Shown here piece by piece: positions 37,940 through 48,340 of a stretch of DNA of 64,000 nt. The stretch is from assembly GCA_945907065.1 (NCBI GenBank), contig CAMDSC010000008.1, forward strand, positions 30,973 through 94,972, given 5' to 3'. Numbering within the stretch: the first letter of the stretch is position 1; the number at the start of each line of letters is the position of its first letter. The position numbers and the translations under genes were made by a program. This stretch comes from Chitinophaga pinensis. Lineage in GTDB: Bacteria > Bacteroidota > Bacteroidia > NS11-12g > UBA9320. The notes under the pieces were generated by a model, which did not search any database, had not been told where the DNA came from, and saw only the letters and a program-made list of their open reading frames with translations.

Positions 37940-39426
37940 CAACGGTTGCTGTTTTAGATGCTATTGCTCCTACAGTCATTACTCAAAATATTACCAAAAG
38001 TCTTTCTGCTGGAACAGCTTCTATTACTGCCAGTGAAATTAATAACGGAAGTCTTGATAATTGCGGAATTGCTTCTATAAGTGTTAGTCCTTCCTCATTC
38101 AATTGCAGTAATATTGGTGATAATACAGTAACATTAAAGGTTATTGATGTGAATGGAAATATAAGCACAGCAACAGCTATCGTAACTATTTCAGGAACCA
38201 TTCCTTCCGTTTCTATCTCTCAATCCAATTCACCTGATTTTTATCAAGGTGGGTATCTGGTTTTAAAAGCCAATGTTTCGGGAAGTGTAAATTATAAATG
38301 GAATAATTCAGCCACCACTTCTTCAATAAACGTGAATGCTTCCGGTAATTATTCGATAACCGTTACTTATACCAATGGGTGCACCGCATCGGCTAGTACT
38401 ACTGTTAATTATGATGCTGCCTCATTAGTGTCTTCTTATTCTATTTTGGTGAGTGGTGAAGCTATTTTAAGAAACTCTTCTTCTGTTAAATCAGGAAGTG
38501 TTGGTTCTACTGGTACTAGCGGGAAAGTAGAAGCAAATACCTACTCCCTTATTTCCACTTCAGGTACTTTTGCAAAGGCTAAAACTGTTGTTGTAGCCAC
38601 AGGTGGTAAAATAACAAAAGTATACTCTGGTAATGCTGTTCAAGTTAATTTACCAAAGTTTATTTCCAACCCTTATTGTTCAAGCACTAATAATGTAACC
38701 GTAAAATCTAATGCCAGAGTGACCCTTACCGACTCCATATATGGAACTATAGTAATTGGAAGTGGTTCAAAAGTTACCTTTACTCGCCCCGTTATTTATG
38801 CCAATAGTATAACTACATCAACTAATGTTACTTTAATTTTTAGTACTTGCACTAAAATTATCCTTTGCAATACTACCGTAATAGCGGATAACAATATTAT
38901 TAATTTTGATAATAAATCAGTTGTTTTCTACACTCCTACCGCAATTCAAATTAAAAAAGGAACCAATATAACTGCCTCAATTTATACAAAAGATAAGCTA
39001 GAAACATTGGGCAATAATGGATCCCGGATTACAATGAAAGGATTAATTATTGCTAAAAATCAATATGCAGATTATACCGATTTCAACTGGAACACAGCAT
39101 TTAATTCATGCGGTGCAATGAATAAAGTAAGTTATTTCAATAATACCTCCGAGAATTCAGAAAATAGAATGAATGACGAGGTTAAACTCTATCCAAACCC
39201 TACTAATAACAAAGCCACTATTACTATAAATACCGATTATAAAGGCTTACTAAAAGTAAAAATAATAAGCATTACTGGTGAAACCTTATTCTCAGGAGAA
39301 AAAGCAGATTTTAATCAACTTGATGAATTGCCGTTAGACCTATCAAATTATTCTTCCGGTATTTACTTTGTTCGAATTGAATATGCTGATAAAGTTAAAA
39401 CTGTAAGGCTGAATCGTATGAATTAG
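37930..39426 (+). pseudogene. Second C25-like T9SS protein, 3' part of a frameshifted gene
   Basis: Open from 37921 in this frame; the first ATG is 38149, but meaningful sequence begins before it (SAVATVAVLDAIAPTVITQN), completing an HYR-type repeat that the 5' part breaks off. It contains a second HYR/PKD-like unit (NNGSLDNCGIASISVSP ... LKVIDVNGN), an Ig-like NYKWNNSATTSSINV unit, a Ser/Thr-rich beta-solenoid-looking stretch (about 100 residues) and a type-A T9SS tail (VKLYPNPTNNKATI ... GIYFVRIEYADKVK). The whole protein would be about 1130 residues, a surface adhesin-like form of the upstream gene. Confidence 0.75.
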
Positions 39427-39473
39427 CATAAATAGTTATTGAATATCACCAAATTCCATTTCTCATAATATTG

Positions 39474-39481
39474 TATTTTTG
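39474..39481 (+). promoter_or_regulatory. Putative -7 box for map
   Basis: TATTTTTG matches TAnnTTTG, 26 bases before the map ATG at 39508. No -33 TTTG at the right distance. Confidence 0.35.
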
Positions 39482-39507
39482 CACAAAAATTATTGCTATA
39501 ATAATAT

Positions 39508-40272
39508 ATGAGCATTCGTATAAAAAGTAAGGAACAAATTGAGGGAATTCGCAAAAGCAGTCACCTGGCTGCTAAAACATTAAAATACTTAGAACAATTT
39601 GTGGTTGCGGGTAATACCACAGATTTTATAAATGAAAAAGCACATGAGTTTATTCTAAAAAATAATGCCAAACCTGCCCCTTTGAATTACAATAAATTTC
39701 CAAAATCGGTTTGCGTTTCGGTTAATGATGTGGTTTGTCACGGCATTCCTGGACCCTATATTTTAAAGGATGGTGATATTGTAAACGTAGATGTAACTAC
39801 AATTTTAAATGGATATTACGGAGATACTTGCAGAATGTATACGGTTGGAACCATTAACGAAGAAGCCCAAAAATTGATTGATGTAACCAAAGAATGTCTT
39901 AAAATTGGAATTAAAGAATGTTACCCCGGCAATCGCTTTGGGAATATTGGTTATGAAATAAATAGGTATGCTGTAAGTAAGGGCTATAGCGTAGTTTACG
40001 AATTTTGTGGTCACGGTGTAGGTATTGCTTTTCACGAAGAACCGGAAGTGAGCCATGTAGCTGATAAAAACAGTGGAAAACGAATGCGAGAAGGAATGGT
40101 TTTCACAATAGAACCGATGATAAACGCAGGTAAAGCCAGAACTAAAATTGATAAAAATGATGGCTGGACAGCTCGAACCATTGACGGAAATCTGTCAGCT
40201 CAATTTGAACATACCATTGTAATTACACCTTCAGGCTGCGAACTACTTACCGATGTTTATGGTGAGTTTTAA
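39508..40272 (+). CDS. map: Methionine aminopeptidase type I
   Basis: Removes the initiator methionine from nascent proteins. 254 residues, standard type I length. All five metal ligands and the gating His can be placed: His79 in VCHGIPG, Asp95 (VNVDVTT), Asp106 (GDTCRMY), His169 (CGHGVGI), Glu202 (FTIEPM) and Glu234 (QFEHTI). The next gene, for the ribosome quality-control factor, starts 3 bases after its stop, so both are likely on one message. Confidence 0.96.
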   Translation: MSIRIKSKEQIEGIRKSSHLAAKTLKYLEQFVVAGNTTDFINEKAHEFILKNNAKPAPLNYNKFPKSVCVSVNDVVCHGIPGPYILKDGDIVNVDVTTILNGYYGDTCRMYTVGTINEEAQKLIDVTKECLKIGIKECYPGNRFGNIGYEINRYAVSKGYSVVYEFCGHGVGIAFHEEPEVSHVADKNSGKRMREGMVFTIEPMINAGKARTKIDKNDGWTARTIDGNLSAQFEHTIVITPSGCELLTDVYGEF

Positions 40273-40275
40273 ATC

Positions 40276-41823
40276 ATGTTTCCTGATGCTTTTTCAATTG
40301 AACGATTAGCTACTGAGCTAAATAAATGGCTGGCTCAAAGCACTCTTAAAGATATTTTCAGCACCTCCAAAAGCGACATTTTTTTTGCCTTTAGTGAAAA
40401 AAAAGGTTTCAAAATTCAGTTTTTTCAAGGTCAGGCTTTTTTTCAGTTTCCGGGTATCGAAAATTTTCCTTTAAAAAACCGAATGGCTCAATTTACCAGC
40501 CTTCATTCACAAAAAATTATTAAGGCAAATACGCATCCTGGTAGCCGCAGTTTTGAAATTGAATTTGCCAATAACCAACGATTGGTTTTTAAATTATTTG
40601 GCAAATTTTCTAACATTATTTTGTTTGATGAAAAAGTTCAACCGGTTAGTATCTTCAACTTAAATCACCAAAAAGATTTATCCAATTTGCTTTCCTCCTA
40701 CGTTAACAATGAAACATATTTAAAACACACGTTTAATAACGGCAATGAGTTTTTAAAGGCTCACAATTGGTTTGGAACCGATGCTATGTTTTTCTTGGAA
40801 GACCTTGGATATTTTCAGTCGAATGATGAGGAAAGTGTCTACAAAAAATTCATCACTCAATATTTAGAGAAGGAAGTATGTGTTATAAAAACTAAAGATG
40901 ATAAATTTGAATTATCTGCTTTTCCAAGTTCGAATAGTATAGAAACTTATGGCCAAATAATCGATGCTCTAAATGATTTTTCAAGGCTTTATATTGCTTC
41001 CGAATCTTTTAAAATTAAAAAACAAACCCAAATTTCTAATCTTAAAAAACAGATAAATCAAAAACAAAAGCATTTGAATGATTTAAATAAAAGCATAGTA
41101 ATCATTAAACAAAAACGCTCTTATAATCAATTAGGCGATTTGATTATGGCTAATTTACATAGCATTCATGCCGGAACATCAAAAGTGGAAGTTTTTGATT
41201 TTTATAACAATGCTAAAACTACTATTAAAATAAAAACAGATTTATCACCTCAGCAAAATGCTTCTTTATTCTATCAAAAAGCAAAAAATGAAGTGAAGGA
41301 ATTGGAATTCAAGCACAAGTCATTATTGGATGTAACACAGCAATTAGATACTTTAAAACAAAACCTCGAAAAACTGAAAGCTGCCGATACTAACAAAAAT
41401 TTAAAACTTTTTGATAAGTCACTTAATATTCCGTTGGATAAAGCCAGCGGCAATAAATCGCAAAGCCCACTCCCCTACAGGCTTTATACTATTGGAGGAT
41501 TTGAAGTATTGGTTGGTAAAAATGCAAAAGCCAATGATGAATTGCTTTCGAAATATGCTAATAAAAACGACTCGTGGTTTCATGCCAAAGATGTTAGCGG
41601 CTCACATGTCATTATTAAGAATCATGCTTCCAAAACCATTCCTGCTAATGTTATTGAACAAGTAGCTTCATTGGCAGCCTGGTATTCCAAGAATAAAAGT
41701 AATTCTTTGGCGCAAGTTATTTATACGCTTCGCAAATATGTTAGAAAACCTAAAGGATTTCTTCCCGGAGCAGTAATTGTGGAACGAGAAACTGGAATTT
41801 TAGTAGAACCGAAGGATTTTTAG
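40276..41823 (+). CDS. rqcH: Ribosome-associated quality control factor RqcH (NFACT protein)
   Basis: Binds obstructed 50S subunits and adds C-terminal alanine tails to stalled peptides. 515 residues. Residues about 1-190 are the NFACT-N domain (FSIERLATELNKWL; HPGSRSFEIEFAN), a coiled-coil arm follows (about 250-390, KKQINQKQKHLNDLNKS), and the C-terminal NFACT-R domain has the conserved WFHAKDVSGSHVII and the ending KGFLPGAVIVERE. These match the RqcH/Tae2 family. Some annotators call such genes fibronectin-binding protein; that name is historical. Confidence 0.9.
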   Translation: MFPDAFSIERLATELNKWLAQSTLKDIFSTSKSDIFFAFSEKKGFKIQFFQGQAFFQFPGIENFPLKNRMAQFTSLHSQKIIKANTHPGSRSFEIEFANNQRLVFKLFGKFSNIILFDEKVQPVSIFNLNHQKDLSNLLSSYVNNETYLKHTFNNGNEFLKAHNWFGTDAMFFLEDLGYFQSNDEESVYKKFITQYLEKEVCVIKTKDDKFELSAFPSSNSIETYGQIIDALNDFSRLYIASESFKIKKQTQISNLKKQINQKQKHLNDLNKSIVIIKQKRSYNQLGDLIMANLHSIHAGTSKVEVFDFYNNAKTTIKIKTDLSPQQNASLFYQKAKNEVKELEFKHKSLLDVTQQLDTLKQNLEKLKAADTNKNLKLFDKSLNIPLDKASGNKSQSPLPYRLYTIGGFEVLVGKNAKANDELLSKYANKNDSWFHAKDVSGSHVIIKNHASKTIPANVIEQVASLAAWYSKNKSNSLAQVIYTLRKYVRKPKGFLPGAVIVERETGILVEPKDF

Positions 41824-41866
41824 TTTTTTTTGCCACAAAGGTACAAAAACACAAAACTTCAAAATT

Positions 41867-43009
41867 CTATTGCAAAACCGAACGAGCAATTACCAGCTTT
41901 TGAATTTCGCTGGTTCCTTCGCCAATGGTGCAAAGTTTACTGTCCCTGTAATATTTTTCTACCGGAAAGTCTTTGGTATACCCATAACCTCCAAATATTT
42001 GAACAGCTTCGGTAGCGCAATAAACAGAAGCTTCTGAAGCATAATACTTAGCCATGGCCGATTCCTTAGTCATAGGTTTATGATTATTTTTAAGATAAGC
42101 CGCCTGATAAATCAATAATTCTGAAGCTTCAATTTTTGTAGCCATATCGGCCAATTTAAAACTTATACCTTGAAAATTACTGATAGGTTGGCCAAACTGA
42201 TGCCTTTCTTTTGAATACTTTACAGCCGCTTCATAAGCCCCTTTGGCTATGCCCAAAGCCAATGAAGCAATTGAAATCCTTCCACCATCTAATACTTTCA
42301 TGGCTTGTACAAATCCTTCGCCTACATTACCCAGAACATTTTTATCAGATACACGGCAATCTTCAAATATCATTTCGGCCGTTTCACTGGCACGCATTCC
42401 TAATTTATTTTCTTTTTTTCCACCTCTGAAACCCGGGGTACCACGTTCCACAACAAAGGCTGTTATACCTTTTGAATCCAATGCATCGCCGGTGCGGGCT
42501 AAAACTACCGCCACATTGCTAGAAATACCGTGAGTAATCCAGTTTTTTGAACCATTGATTATCCAGTCGTCACCATCTTTTTTAGCTATACATTCCATTC
42601 TTAACGCATCGCTACCGGTATTGGCTTCGGTTAGTCCCCATGCTCCTAACCACTCGCCACTGGCTAACTTTGGCAACCATTTCATTTTTTGCTCTTCATT
42701 ACCAAAATACATAATATGACCGGTGCACAATGAATTGTGAGCTGCCATTCCCAGCCCGATCGAGCCACAAACTTTTGCCAGTTCTTCAATGGCTACAATG
42801 TATTCGTAATATCCCAATCCTGCTCCTCCATATTCATGAGGTACTAATACTCCCATGATACCCAACTCCCCCATTTTTTTAAATAATTCCAATGGCAAAG
42901 TTTGGCTTTCATCCCATTCCATAAGGTAAGGACGAATATTTTTTTCAGCAAAATCTCTTACTGTATTTCTTATTAAAGTTTGGTTTTCGGTGGGCTCGAA
43001 GGATATCAT
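41867..43009 (-). CDS. Acyl-CoA dehydrogenase
   Basis: Flavoenzyme that introduces the alpha-beta double bond into acyl-CoA. 380 residues, full length. FAD-contacting LGAWGLTEANTGSDA and the NWITHG block are seen, with RHQFGQPISNFQ and the catalytic Glu364 in the C-terminal GEGTSEIQ (the position used by short/medium-chain enzymes), plus FGGYGYTKDFPVE. Chain-length preference cannot be told. Convergent with rqcH (44-base gap, no terminator seen). Confidence 0.95.
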   Translation of the reverse strand: MISFEPTENQTLIRNTVRDFAEKNIRPYLMEWDESQTLPLELFKKMGELGIMGVLVPHEYGGAGLGYYEYIVAIEELAKVCGSIGLGMAAHNSLCTGHIMYFGNEEQKMKWLPKLASGEWLGAWGLTEANTGSDALRMECIAKKDGDDWIINGSKNWITHGISSNVAVVLARTGDALDSKGITAFVVERGTPGFRGGKKENKLGMRASETAEMIFEDCRVSDKNVLGNVGEGFVQAMKVLDGGRISIASLALGIAKGAYEAAVKYSKERHQFGQPISNFQGISFKLADMATKIEASELLIYQAAYLKNNHKPMTKESAMAKYYASEASVYCATEAVQIFGGYGYTKDFPVEKYYRDSKLCTIGEGTSEIQKLVIARSVLQ

Positions 43010-43143
43010 TTTTTTAAATTGTTTGCGAAATTAAGTTAGTAAAATACAAGCGGCAAATCTAATAGACAAAAAGCGTTTTTATTATGGCAAATTAGAATGT
43101 GTATAAATCAGAATTAGTTATGGGAATTAGGATTTTTTCTTTC

Positions 43144-43161
43144 CGTTGGCTAAAGCCAACG
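43144..43161. repeat. Palindromic REP-like hairpin
   Basis: CGTTGGCTAAAGCCAACG forms an 8-bp G/C-containing stem with a 2-base loop. It lies in the 181-base gap between the giant PKD gene and the acyl-CoA dehydrogenase gene. No T-run follows on either strand, so it is more like a repeat element than a terminator. No second copy was noticed in the window. Confidence 0.5.
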
Positions 43162-43190
43162 TCAATGTATAATTGAGTAAAAGATTTGGA

Positions 43191-46100
43191 TTACCTCACC
43201 ACAGTTACCGATCCTTTGGTTGTGTATCGGTTTCTATCGGCATACATAAATTGCACTTCAAAAATATAGACTCCTGCTTGAACCAACTCGTTTTTAAAGG
43301 TTCCGTTCCAGCCGGCCTTTGGATCGTTGGTTTTAAATAATAATTCACCCCAGCGGTCAAAAATGCGCAATTCATATTCTTTGGCTCCATCAATATTATA
43401 GGGCCTAAAAGCATCATTTAATAAATCGCCATTGGGAGTAAAAGCATTTTCATGATACAGATTGGTAAGTGACGGGAAAATATAAAAATAACGCGAAGCC
43501 GTATCCCAACATCCAAATGCACTTACTACTTTTAGACTAATCCTGTCTTTAAAAAATTTGGAAAATTTAACTGTTGGCGTATCAATGGTATTGGTGGTTT
43601 TATCAGGGAATGTCCATAAATAAGAGGCATAACCAAGCGTGTTAGGAATTAGTTTAACAAAAGAATACTGGTCATCGCTTGCCAAAATATTGATATTAAA
43701 ATCAGGATTGGGTATTGGATAAATTACAACAGGAGCGCCTTTAAATAAGCCATAACATCCCAATTTATCACTAAACGAAACTTCAGGATAATAGGTTCCG
43801 ATAGCTTGATAGGTATGTGTGGTATAATTGACTAAAATAGGATCAAAGCGGCTTCCATCACCCATATTCCAAGCCCATTGAAATAGAGGGGCACCCACAG
43901 TTTGGATGGCTTTTAAAGTTACAGATTGACCAAGGCAAACGGAATCACTTATAAATGTGGCCAAAGGATTGGTAGCTACAAATACCATTTTTTTAATACT
44001 GTCTTTACAGCCTTGCTCTGTTACTATTTTCAGTTTAATAGTTTTATTACCGGTACTTAAAAATTTATAATTCGAAATAGAATTGGTAACTCCTATTGAT
44101 GTGACGTTTTCTTCAAATTTTAAAGCTTTTAAAATGTCTTTTCCCACATTGGATTTATTAGTAAAATTAAAGCTTTGGGTGCTATAACATTGGGTATCTT
44201 TATTAATACTAAATTCGGCTTTTATGGCAGGCAATACTTCAATAATCTTGCTCAAACTGTCTTTGCAACCAAAGGTAGTTTCTTCGGCCACGGTTACTTT
44301 ATAAAAACCATCGGGCGATAAATTGATAATATTTTTTTGAATTTCGCTGCCACTAATCAATACATTATTTAAAGTCCAGATTCGGTTATTTAATTTTTCT
44401 GTGGTTAAGCTTTGAACACTGAAATTATTGATTCCAAAACACTGAACAGAATCATTAATAACCATTTTTATAAACGGTTCAGGTTTAAGAGTCACTGTTT
44501 TTGAAATGGTATCCATACAATTCATGGAATCTTTGGCTATAAGCCGGACAGTATGAATTCCGGTATCGTTAAAATGAACTGCTGTAGGTGCAAAAGCCGA
44601 ATCTAAATTAGAATTATAATTCCAATAGAGTTTATATTTTCCGTTATAAAACTTAGATTTATCTGTAAAAATTACAGAGTTATTTTTAAAACAAGAAGTG
44701 GTACTATTTATTGAAAAATCAGCTTGAGGTTGTTTTAATATATACACATTATGTATTACCGAATCAGCAAAACATCCGGGATAATTGGAGGTTGCATTTA
44801 ATTTAATTTTAAACTTGCCTGTAGTTTTATAATGCTCGGCTGCCGGTTTTTGAAGAATAGAAGTACTTCCATTTCCAAAATTCCAAACATATTTTATATC
44901 GTATCCTTTTGAACTATCAACCACTACAAAACTGTTATTAGCCAAACATTGAATGGTATCGTTTATAGCAAACTTGGCCACTGCATTTCCAACTGCTTTC
45001 ACATATTTGCTTACCGAATCAACACAGCCAATGTTAGTGGTTGTGGTTAATGTAATTTTATAGGTTCCGGTATCAAAATAACGAACATTTTTATATTGGT
45101 TTTGAGTTCCGGTTTTGCCATTGCCAAAATTCCAAAACATGGAATACGGTCCGGTAATACTTTCATCGTAAGTGTGAGTAAATGTCCAGCGCGAAAGTGC
45201 CAAGCATTTTACTGAATCCGATCCTAAATCAAATTTTGCATTGGCGGCAGGCCAAACAATGAGTCCTGATTTTATAGTATCGCGGCATCCTTGGTAAGTT
45301 TCGGTGATATAATTAAAATCAAACATTCCGTTTGAATTTTTATAATCATAAAAAACTTTGGTTGTTTGCTTTTTGCCATTCGATTTTAATTTGGTACCAT
45401 TGGCAAACTCCCAATAATAACTTTTAACCGGCTGGCAGCAACTATAAGAGGTGTCGATAATGTTAGCTACTTCGCCATTGCAGTATTTTTCTTTATCCAT
45501 TATGGCATCAATATCTGTATTCCAGTTAATAGTTACAGGTATTTCAATACGGGCCTTGCATTCAGAATTAGTAGGGTAAATATCCAAATACACCATTACT
45601 TTTCCAGGCTGGCGAAAATGATAATAAAAGTTGGAAGTATCATAACGGGTTACACCTCCGGGAAAAGTCCAAACTTTGTAGCGTATCAAATCATTTTTAA
45701 CTCCTGAAGAATCGGTAAATTTAAAAAGATTATTTAAGTGGCAATTGGAAAGTGTATCCACCACAATTTTAGAGAAAACATCCACTTTAGATATTTGAGC
45801 AGTATCACCAAATTTGCAATAGCCTGAAGTATCGGTAGCAGTTACCCAAATTTTCTCTGTTTTGCTGGTGGTATATTTATTTAAAGTAGTATTATCATGC
45901 CATTTAAAATTTGTAAAAAATGGATTCTTTTCCTCATATGTATAGCTTTTATCACACAATAGTTTATCAAAAACAGGATTGAACTCAGGCCACTTAAAAT
46001 TGTATTTTTTAATGATTGAGTCTTTTTTATTATTATAACCCAAAGCCCAAAGTTTTATAGTAAAATCTTGACCAACATTATATTTGTGAGTTACAATTTT

Positions 46101-47540
46101 TGAAGTATCCGTAGCACTTCCATCTCCAAAATCCCAGTGATACTCCTTAATAGCTCCTTCCAATATTGCATTAAAACGCATAGTAATTTTATTGTTTTTG
46201 CAATCATACACTAAGGTAGTATCTTTAATATGTATATCAAAATTAGGGAGGCTAAATCCAGCTGTATAAAGATAAGATTCATAATTACCAATACCATAGC
46301 AATAAGCCAAATGACCTGAATTACATATTATGGTATGCACCCCAAGATTAATTTTGAGCATAGCATATGAAAAATTGGGACTGTGTGAAATTGTTATAAA
46401 TTCATTAGATGGAATTTTGGTACCATCCATATATACTGAATTCTTAGCTGAGGTATAAATTAAAATACTTACAAAATGATCTTTTAAATTGGTACTGTTA
46501 ACTGCATTGAATGTAGATTTTTGCCCCATATACCTAGCACTCAATAGCTCTAATATAGAAGGATCGCCCCAACCTTTTGTAATATAACCATTACATGTTG
46601 GACCTTTCATAAATTGAAAGCATGCAAACTTTCTAGGTCCATTTATATGCAAAACTGAATCTCCACTCGGCACATCGAGTACTAACGCTGAGTCTTTTCT
46701 GCCTATTCTATAAGGTTTTCCGTTAACATTCACCCAAATTGTAGTGTCAATACTTACTACTTTTACTGTATATCCCAAAGTATGTCCAAAGTGAGGCAAT
46801 ACATAATATGCCGTATCTAACAACTGGTCAGGAAATACTTGTTCATACTGATGATCGCAAGCTCCACATGGAAAAGCAGAACATTTATCGCCAGTGTAAA
46901 CAACAATTTTTTTCCCATTAACGCACTTTATCACTGAACCATCTAAAATATCATGCACGCTGCCAGCCCTAACCTGATAAACTTCTCCCTTATTTAAGGT
47001 AACAGAGAAGGGTACATTTGCTGGTTTTGCTTTTTCAGTATCTCTTGTTGGAGTAATCTCAACCTGTGCTCCATTTTCGGCACTTACAATTAAAAACTCA
47101 TTGCCAGCCATATTGCCTACTCTACCGGGATGGCCGGTGGTATAAGTCGCATTATTAGGTACATTTTTTAATGGAAAAACTATTGTGGCATCTGTAGTGG
47201 CTGATTGTAAATTCATAGCTGTTACAGCTATAGGATAATCAGATACAATGTGTATCCCATTTTTTTCTACAACCTCTGATGATGTAATCTGTCCTACTGA
47301 ATTGGGAATGGTAAAGATGACAACTGAATCTTTTAAAACTGATATGGTATTAGTATAAGCCATTAGTGGAACTGAAATTGTTACACTCGAGTTTTCTTTG
47401 GCAGCTATAAACAAACGCAATTGACTGGCAGATAAAGCACTCATAAAACCTGTCCAAAACTCTGTTCCGTAATTATCTGTTTGCCCAAATGAACTTAAGG
47501 CATTTATAAAAAAAACTACAGATAATAATAGTCTTTTCAA
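43191..47540 (-). CDS. Giant surface protein: IgGFc-binding-like domain, PKD repeats, T9SS type-B tail
   Basis: 1449 residues. Signal peptide 1-19 (ends SSFGQ). Residues about 20-420 resemble the IgGFc-binding N-terminal domain (GTEFWTGFMSA, DYPIAVTAMNLQS, VLPHFGHTLGYTVKVV, a Cys-rich DKCSAFPCGACDHQ loop). Then a chain of PKD-like beta-sandwich repeats follows, marked by WDFGDGS, WEFANGT, WNFGNGK, WNFGNGS and WNMGDGS with recurring DTV-type linkers. The last about 90 residues are the gliding-motility-associated type-B sorting domain (FTPNGDLLND, RIFDRWGELLF, NGTFKNELVQAGVYIF). Probably a long surface adhesin. Ligand unknown. Confidence 0.88.
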   Translation of the reverse strand: MKRLLLSVVFFINALSSFGQTDNYGTEFWTGFMSALSASQLRLFIAAKENSSVTISVPLMAYTNTISVLKDSVVIFTIPNSVGQITSSEVVEKNGIHIVSDYPIAVTAMNLQSATTDATIVFPLKNVPNNATYTTGHPGRVGNMAGNEFLIVSAENGAQVEITPTRDTEKAKPANVPFSVTLNKGEVYQVRAGSVHDILDGSVIKCVNGKKIVVYTGDKCSAFPCGACDHQYEQVFPDQLLDTAYYVLPHFGHTLGYTVKVVSIDTTIWVNVNGKPYRIGRKDSALVLDVPSGDSVLHINGPRKFACFQFMKGPTCNGYITKGWGDPSILELLSARYMGQKSTFNAVNSTNLKDHFVSILIYTSAKNSVYMDGTKIPSNEFITISHSPNFSYAMLKINLGVHTIICNSGHLAYCYGIGNYESYLYTAGFSLPNFDIHIKDTTLVYDCKNNKITMRFNAILEGAIKEYHWDFGDGSATDTSKIVTHKYNVGQDFTIKLWALGYNNKKDSIIKKYNFKWPEFNPVFDKLLCDKSYTYEEKNPFFTNFKWHDNTTLNKYTTSKTEKIWVTATDTSGYCKFGDTAQISKVDVFSKIVVDTLSNCHLNNLFKFTDSSGVKNDLIRYKVWTFPGGVTRYDTSNFYYHFRQPGKVMVYLDIYPTNSECKARIEIPVTINWNTDIDAIMDKEKYCNGEVANIIDTSYSCCQPVKSYYWEFANGTKLKSNGKKQTTKVFYDYKNSNGMFDFNYITETYQGCRDTIKSGLIVWPAANAKFDLGSDSVKCLALSRWTFTHTYDESITGPYSMFWNFGNGKTGTQNQYKNVRYFDTGTYKITLTTTTNIGCVDSVSKYVKAVGNAVAKFAINDTIQCLANNSFVVVDSSKGYDIKYVWNFGNGSTSILQKPAAEHYKTTGKFKIKLNATSNYPGCFADSVIHNVYILKQPQADFSINSTTSCFKNNSVIFTDKSKFYNGKYKLYWNYNSNLDSAFAPTAVHFNDTGIHTVRLIAKDSMNCMDTISKTVTLKPEPFIKMVINDSVQCFGINNFSVQSLTTEKLNNRIWTLNNVLISGSEIQKNIINLSPDGFYKVTVAEETTFGCKDSLSKIIEVLPAIKAEFSINKDTQCYSTQSFNFTNKSNVGKDILKALKFEENVTSIGVTNSISNYKFLSTGNKTIKLKIVTEQGCKDSIKKMVFVATNPLATFISDSVCLGQSVTLKAIQTVGAPLFQWAWNMGDGSRFDPILVNYTTHTYQAIGTYYPEVSFSDKLGCYGLFKGAPVVIYPIPNPDFNINILASDDQYSFVKLIPNTLGYASYLWTFPDKTTNTIDTPTVKFSKFFKDRISLKVVSAFGCWDTASRYFYIFPSLTNLYHENAFTPNGDLLNDAFRPYNIDGAKEYELRIFDRWGELLFKTNDPKAGWNGTFKNELVQAGVYIFEVQFMYADRNRYTTKGSVTVVR

Positions 47541-47702
47541 TTTTTTAAGTTTTGGAAAGAATCATTAAAAAAACCAAATTTAATATTTAAAAATGGATTA
47601 AAGAATTTTTAACAAAATAAATGGTTTTAAATGAAATTTAGACAATTAGAAAGGATGGTTTTTTATAACAATTTTTTGATAATCGGGTTAAATGCTTTGG
47701 TT

Positions 47703-47710
47703 TATCTTTG
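47703..47710 (+). promoter_or_regulatory. Putative -7 box for the DUF502 gene
   Basis: TATCTTTG matches TAnnTTTG, with TTTG 24 bases upstream (47675-47678), a little wider than usual. The ATG is 51 bases downstream. It lies in the 221-base gap between divergent genes; nothing else is seen there. Confidence 0.42.
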
Positions 47711-47761
47711 CAAAATTATCCTAACAAAAAAATAAACTTATTTAGCTAAAAAAATAAAAAA

Positions 47762-48340
47762 ATGTTAAAATCTATAGCTCGCCAAAAAATATCTTCAACC
47801 ATTGGTTACTTTATCAGAGGGTTGGTTTTTACAGCACCAATAATGATAACTTATGCTATTATTACTTGGGGTTTTGATAAGTTAAACAGTATTTTACCTT
47901 TACCTTATGGATTGGGAATTTTGGTAATGTTATTTGCTATTACTCTATTTGGTTATTTCGGTTCCAAGCTATTTTTTAAGCCAATTTTTGAATGGTTTGA
48001 GAGTATATTAGGCAAAACACCAGGTGTAAAATTTATTTATAGTAGCATTAAAGATATGTTGCAAGCTTTTGTGGGTGAAAAGAAACGTTTTAATCAACCG
48101 GTATTGGTAAAGATGAATGAAACCGGATTATTAAAAATTGGATTTATTACATCTAAAGACTTATCCGCTTTACACAAAACCGAAATGCTTAAAGATTATG
48201 TTGGCGTTTATTTTCCTCATTCCTACAACTTTTCAGGAAATCATTTTTTAGTGTTAAAAGATAAAGTAACACCTATTGAGGCCAATTCTACTGAAATTAT
48301 GAAATTTATTGTAAGTGGTGGCGTAACGGATTTGGACTAA
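47762..48340 (+). CDS. DUF502-family membrane protein
   Basis: 192 residues. Two membrane segments (about 14-37 and 48-68) are followed by a soluble C-terminal domain. The family hallmarks are RGLVFTAPIMITYAIITW near the start, the FGYFGSKLFFKPIFEWFE stretch and the motif PGVKFIYSSIKDMLQAF. Function of the family is unknown; an envelope role is usually assumed. Its stop overlaps by 4 bases the stop of the convergent lycopene cyclase gene. Confidence 0.85.
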   Translation: MLKSIARQKISSTIGYFIRGLVFTAPIMITYAIITWGFDKLNSILPLPYGLGILVMLFAITLFGYFGSKLFFKPIFEWFESILGKTPGVKFIYSSIKDMLQAFVGEKKRFNQPVLVKMNETGLLKIGFITSKDLSALHKTEMLKDYVGVYFPHSYNFSGNHFLVLKDKVTPIEANSTEIMKFIVSGGVTDLD

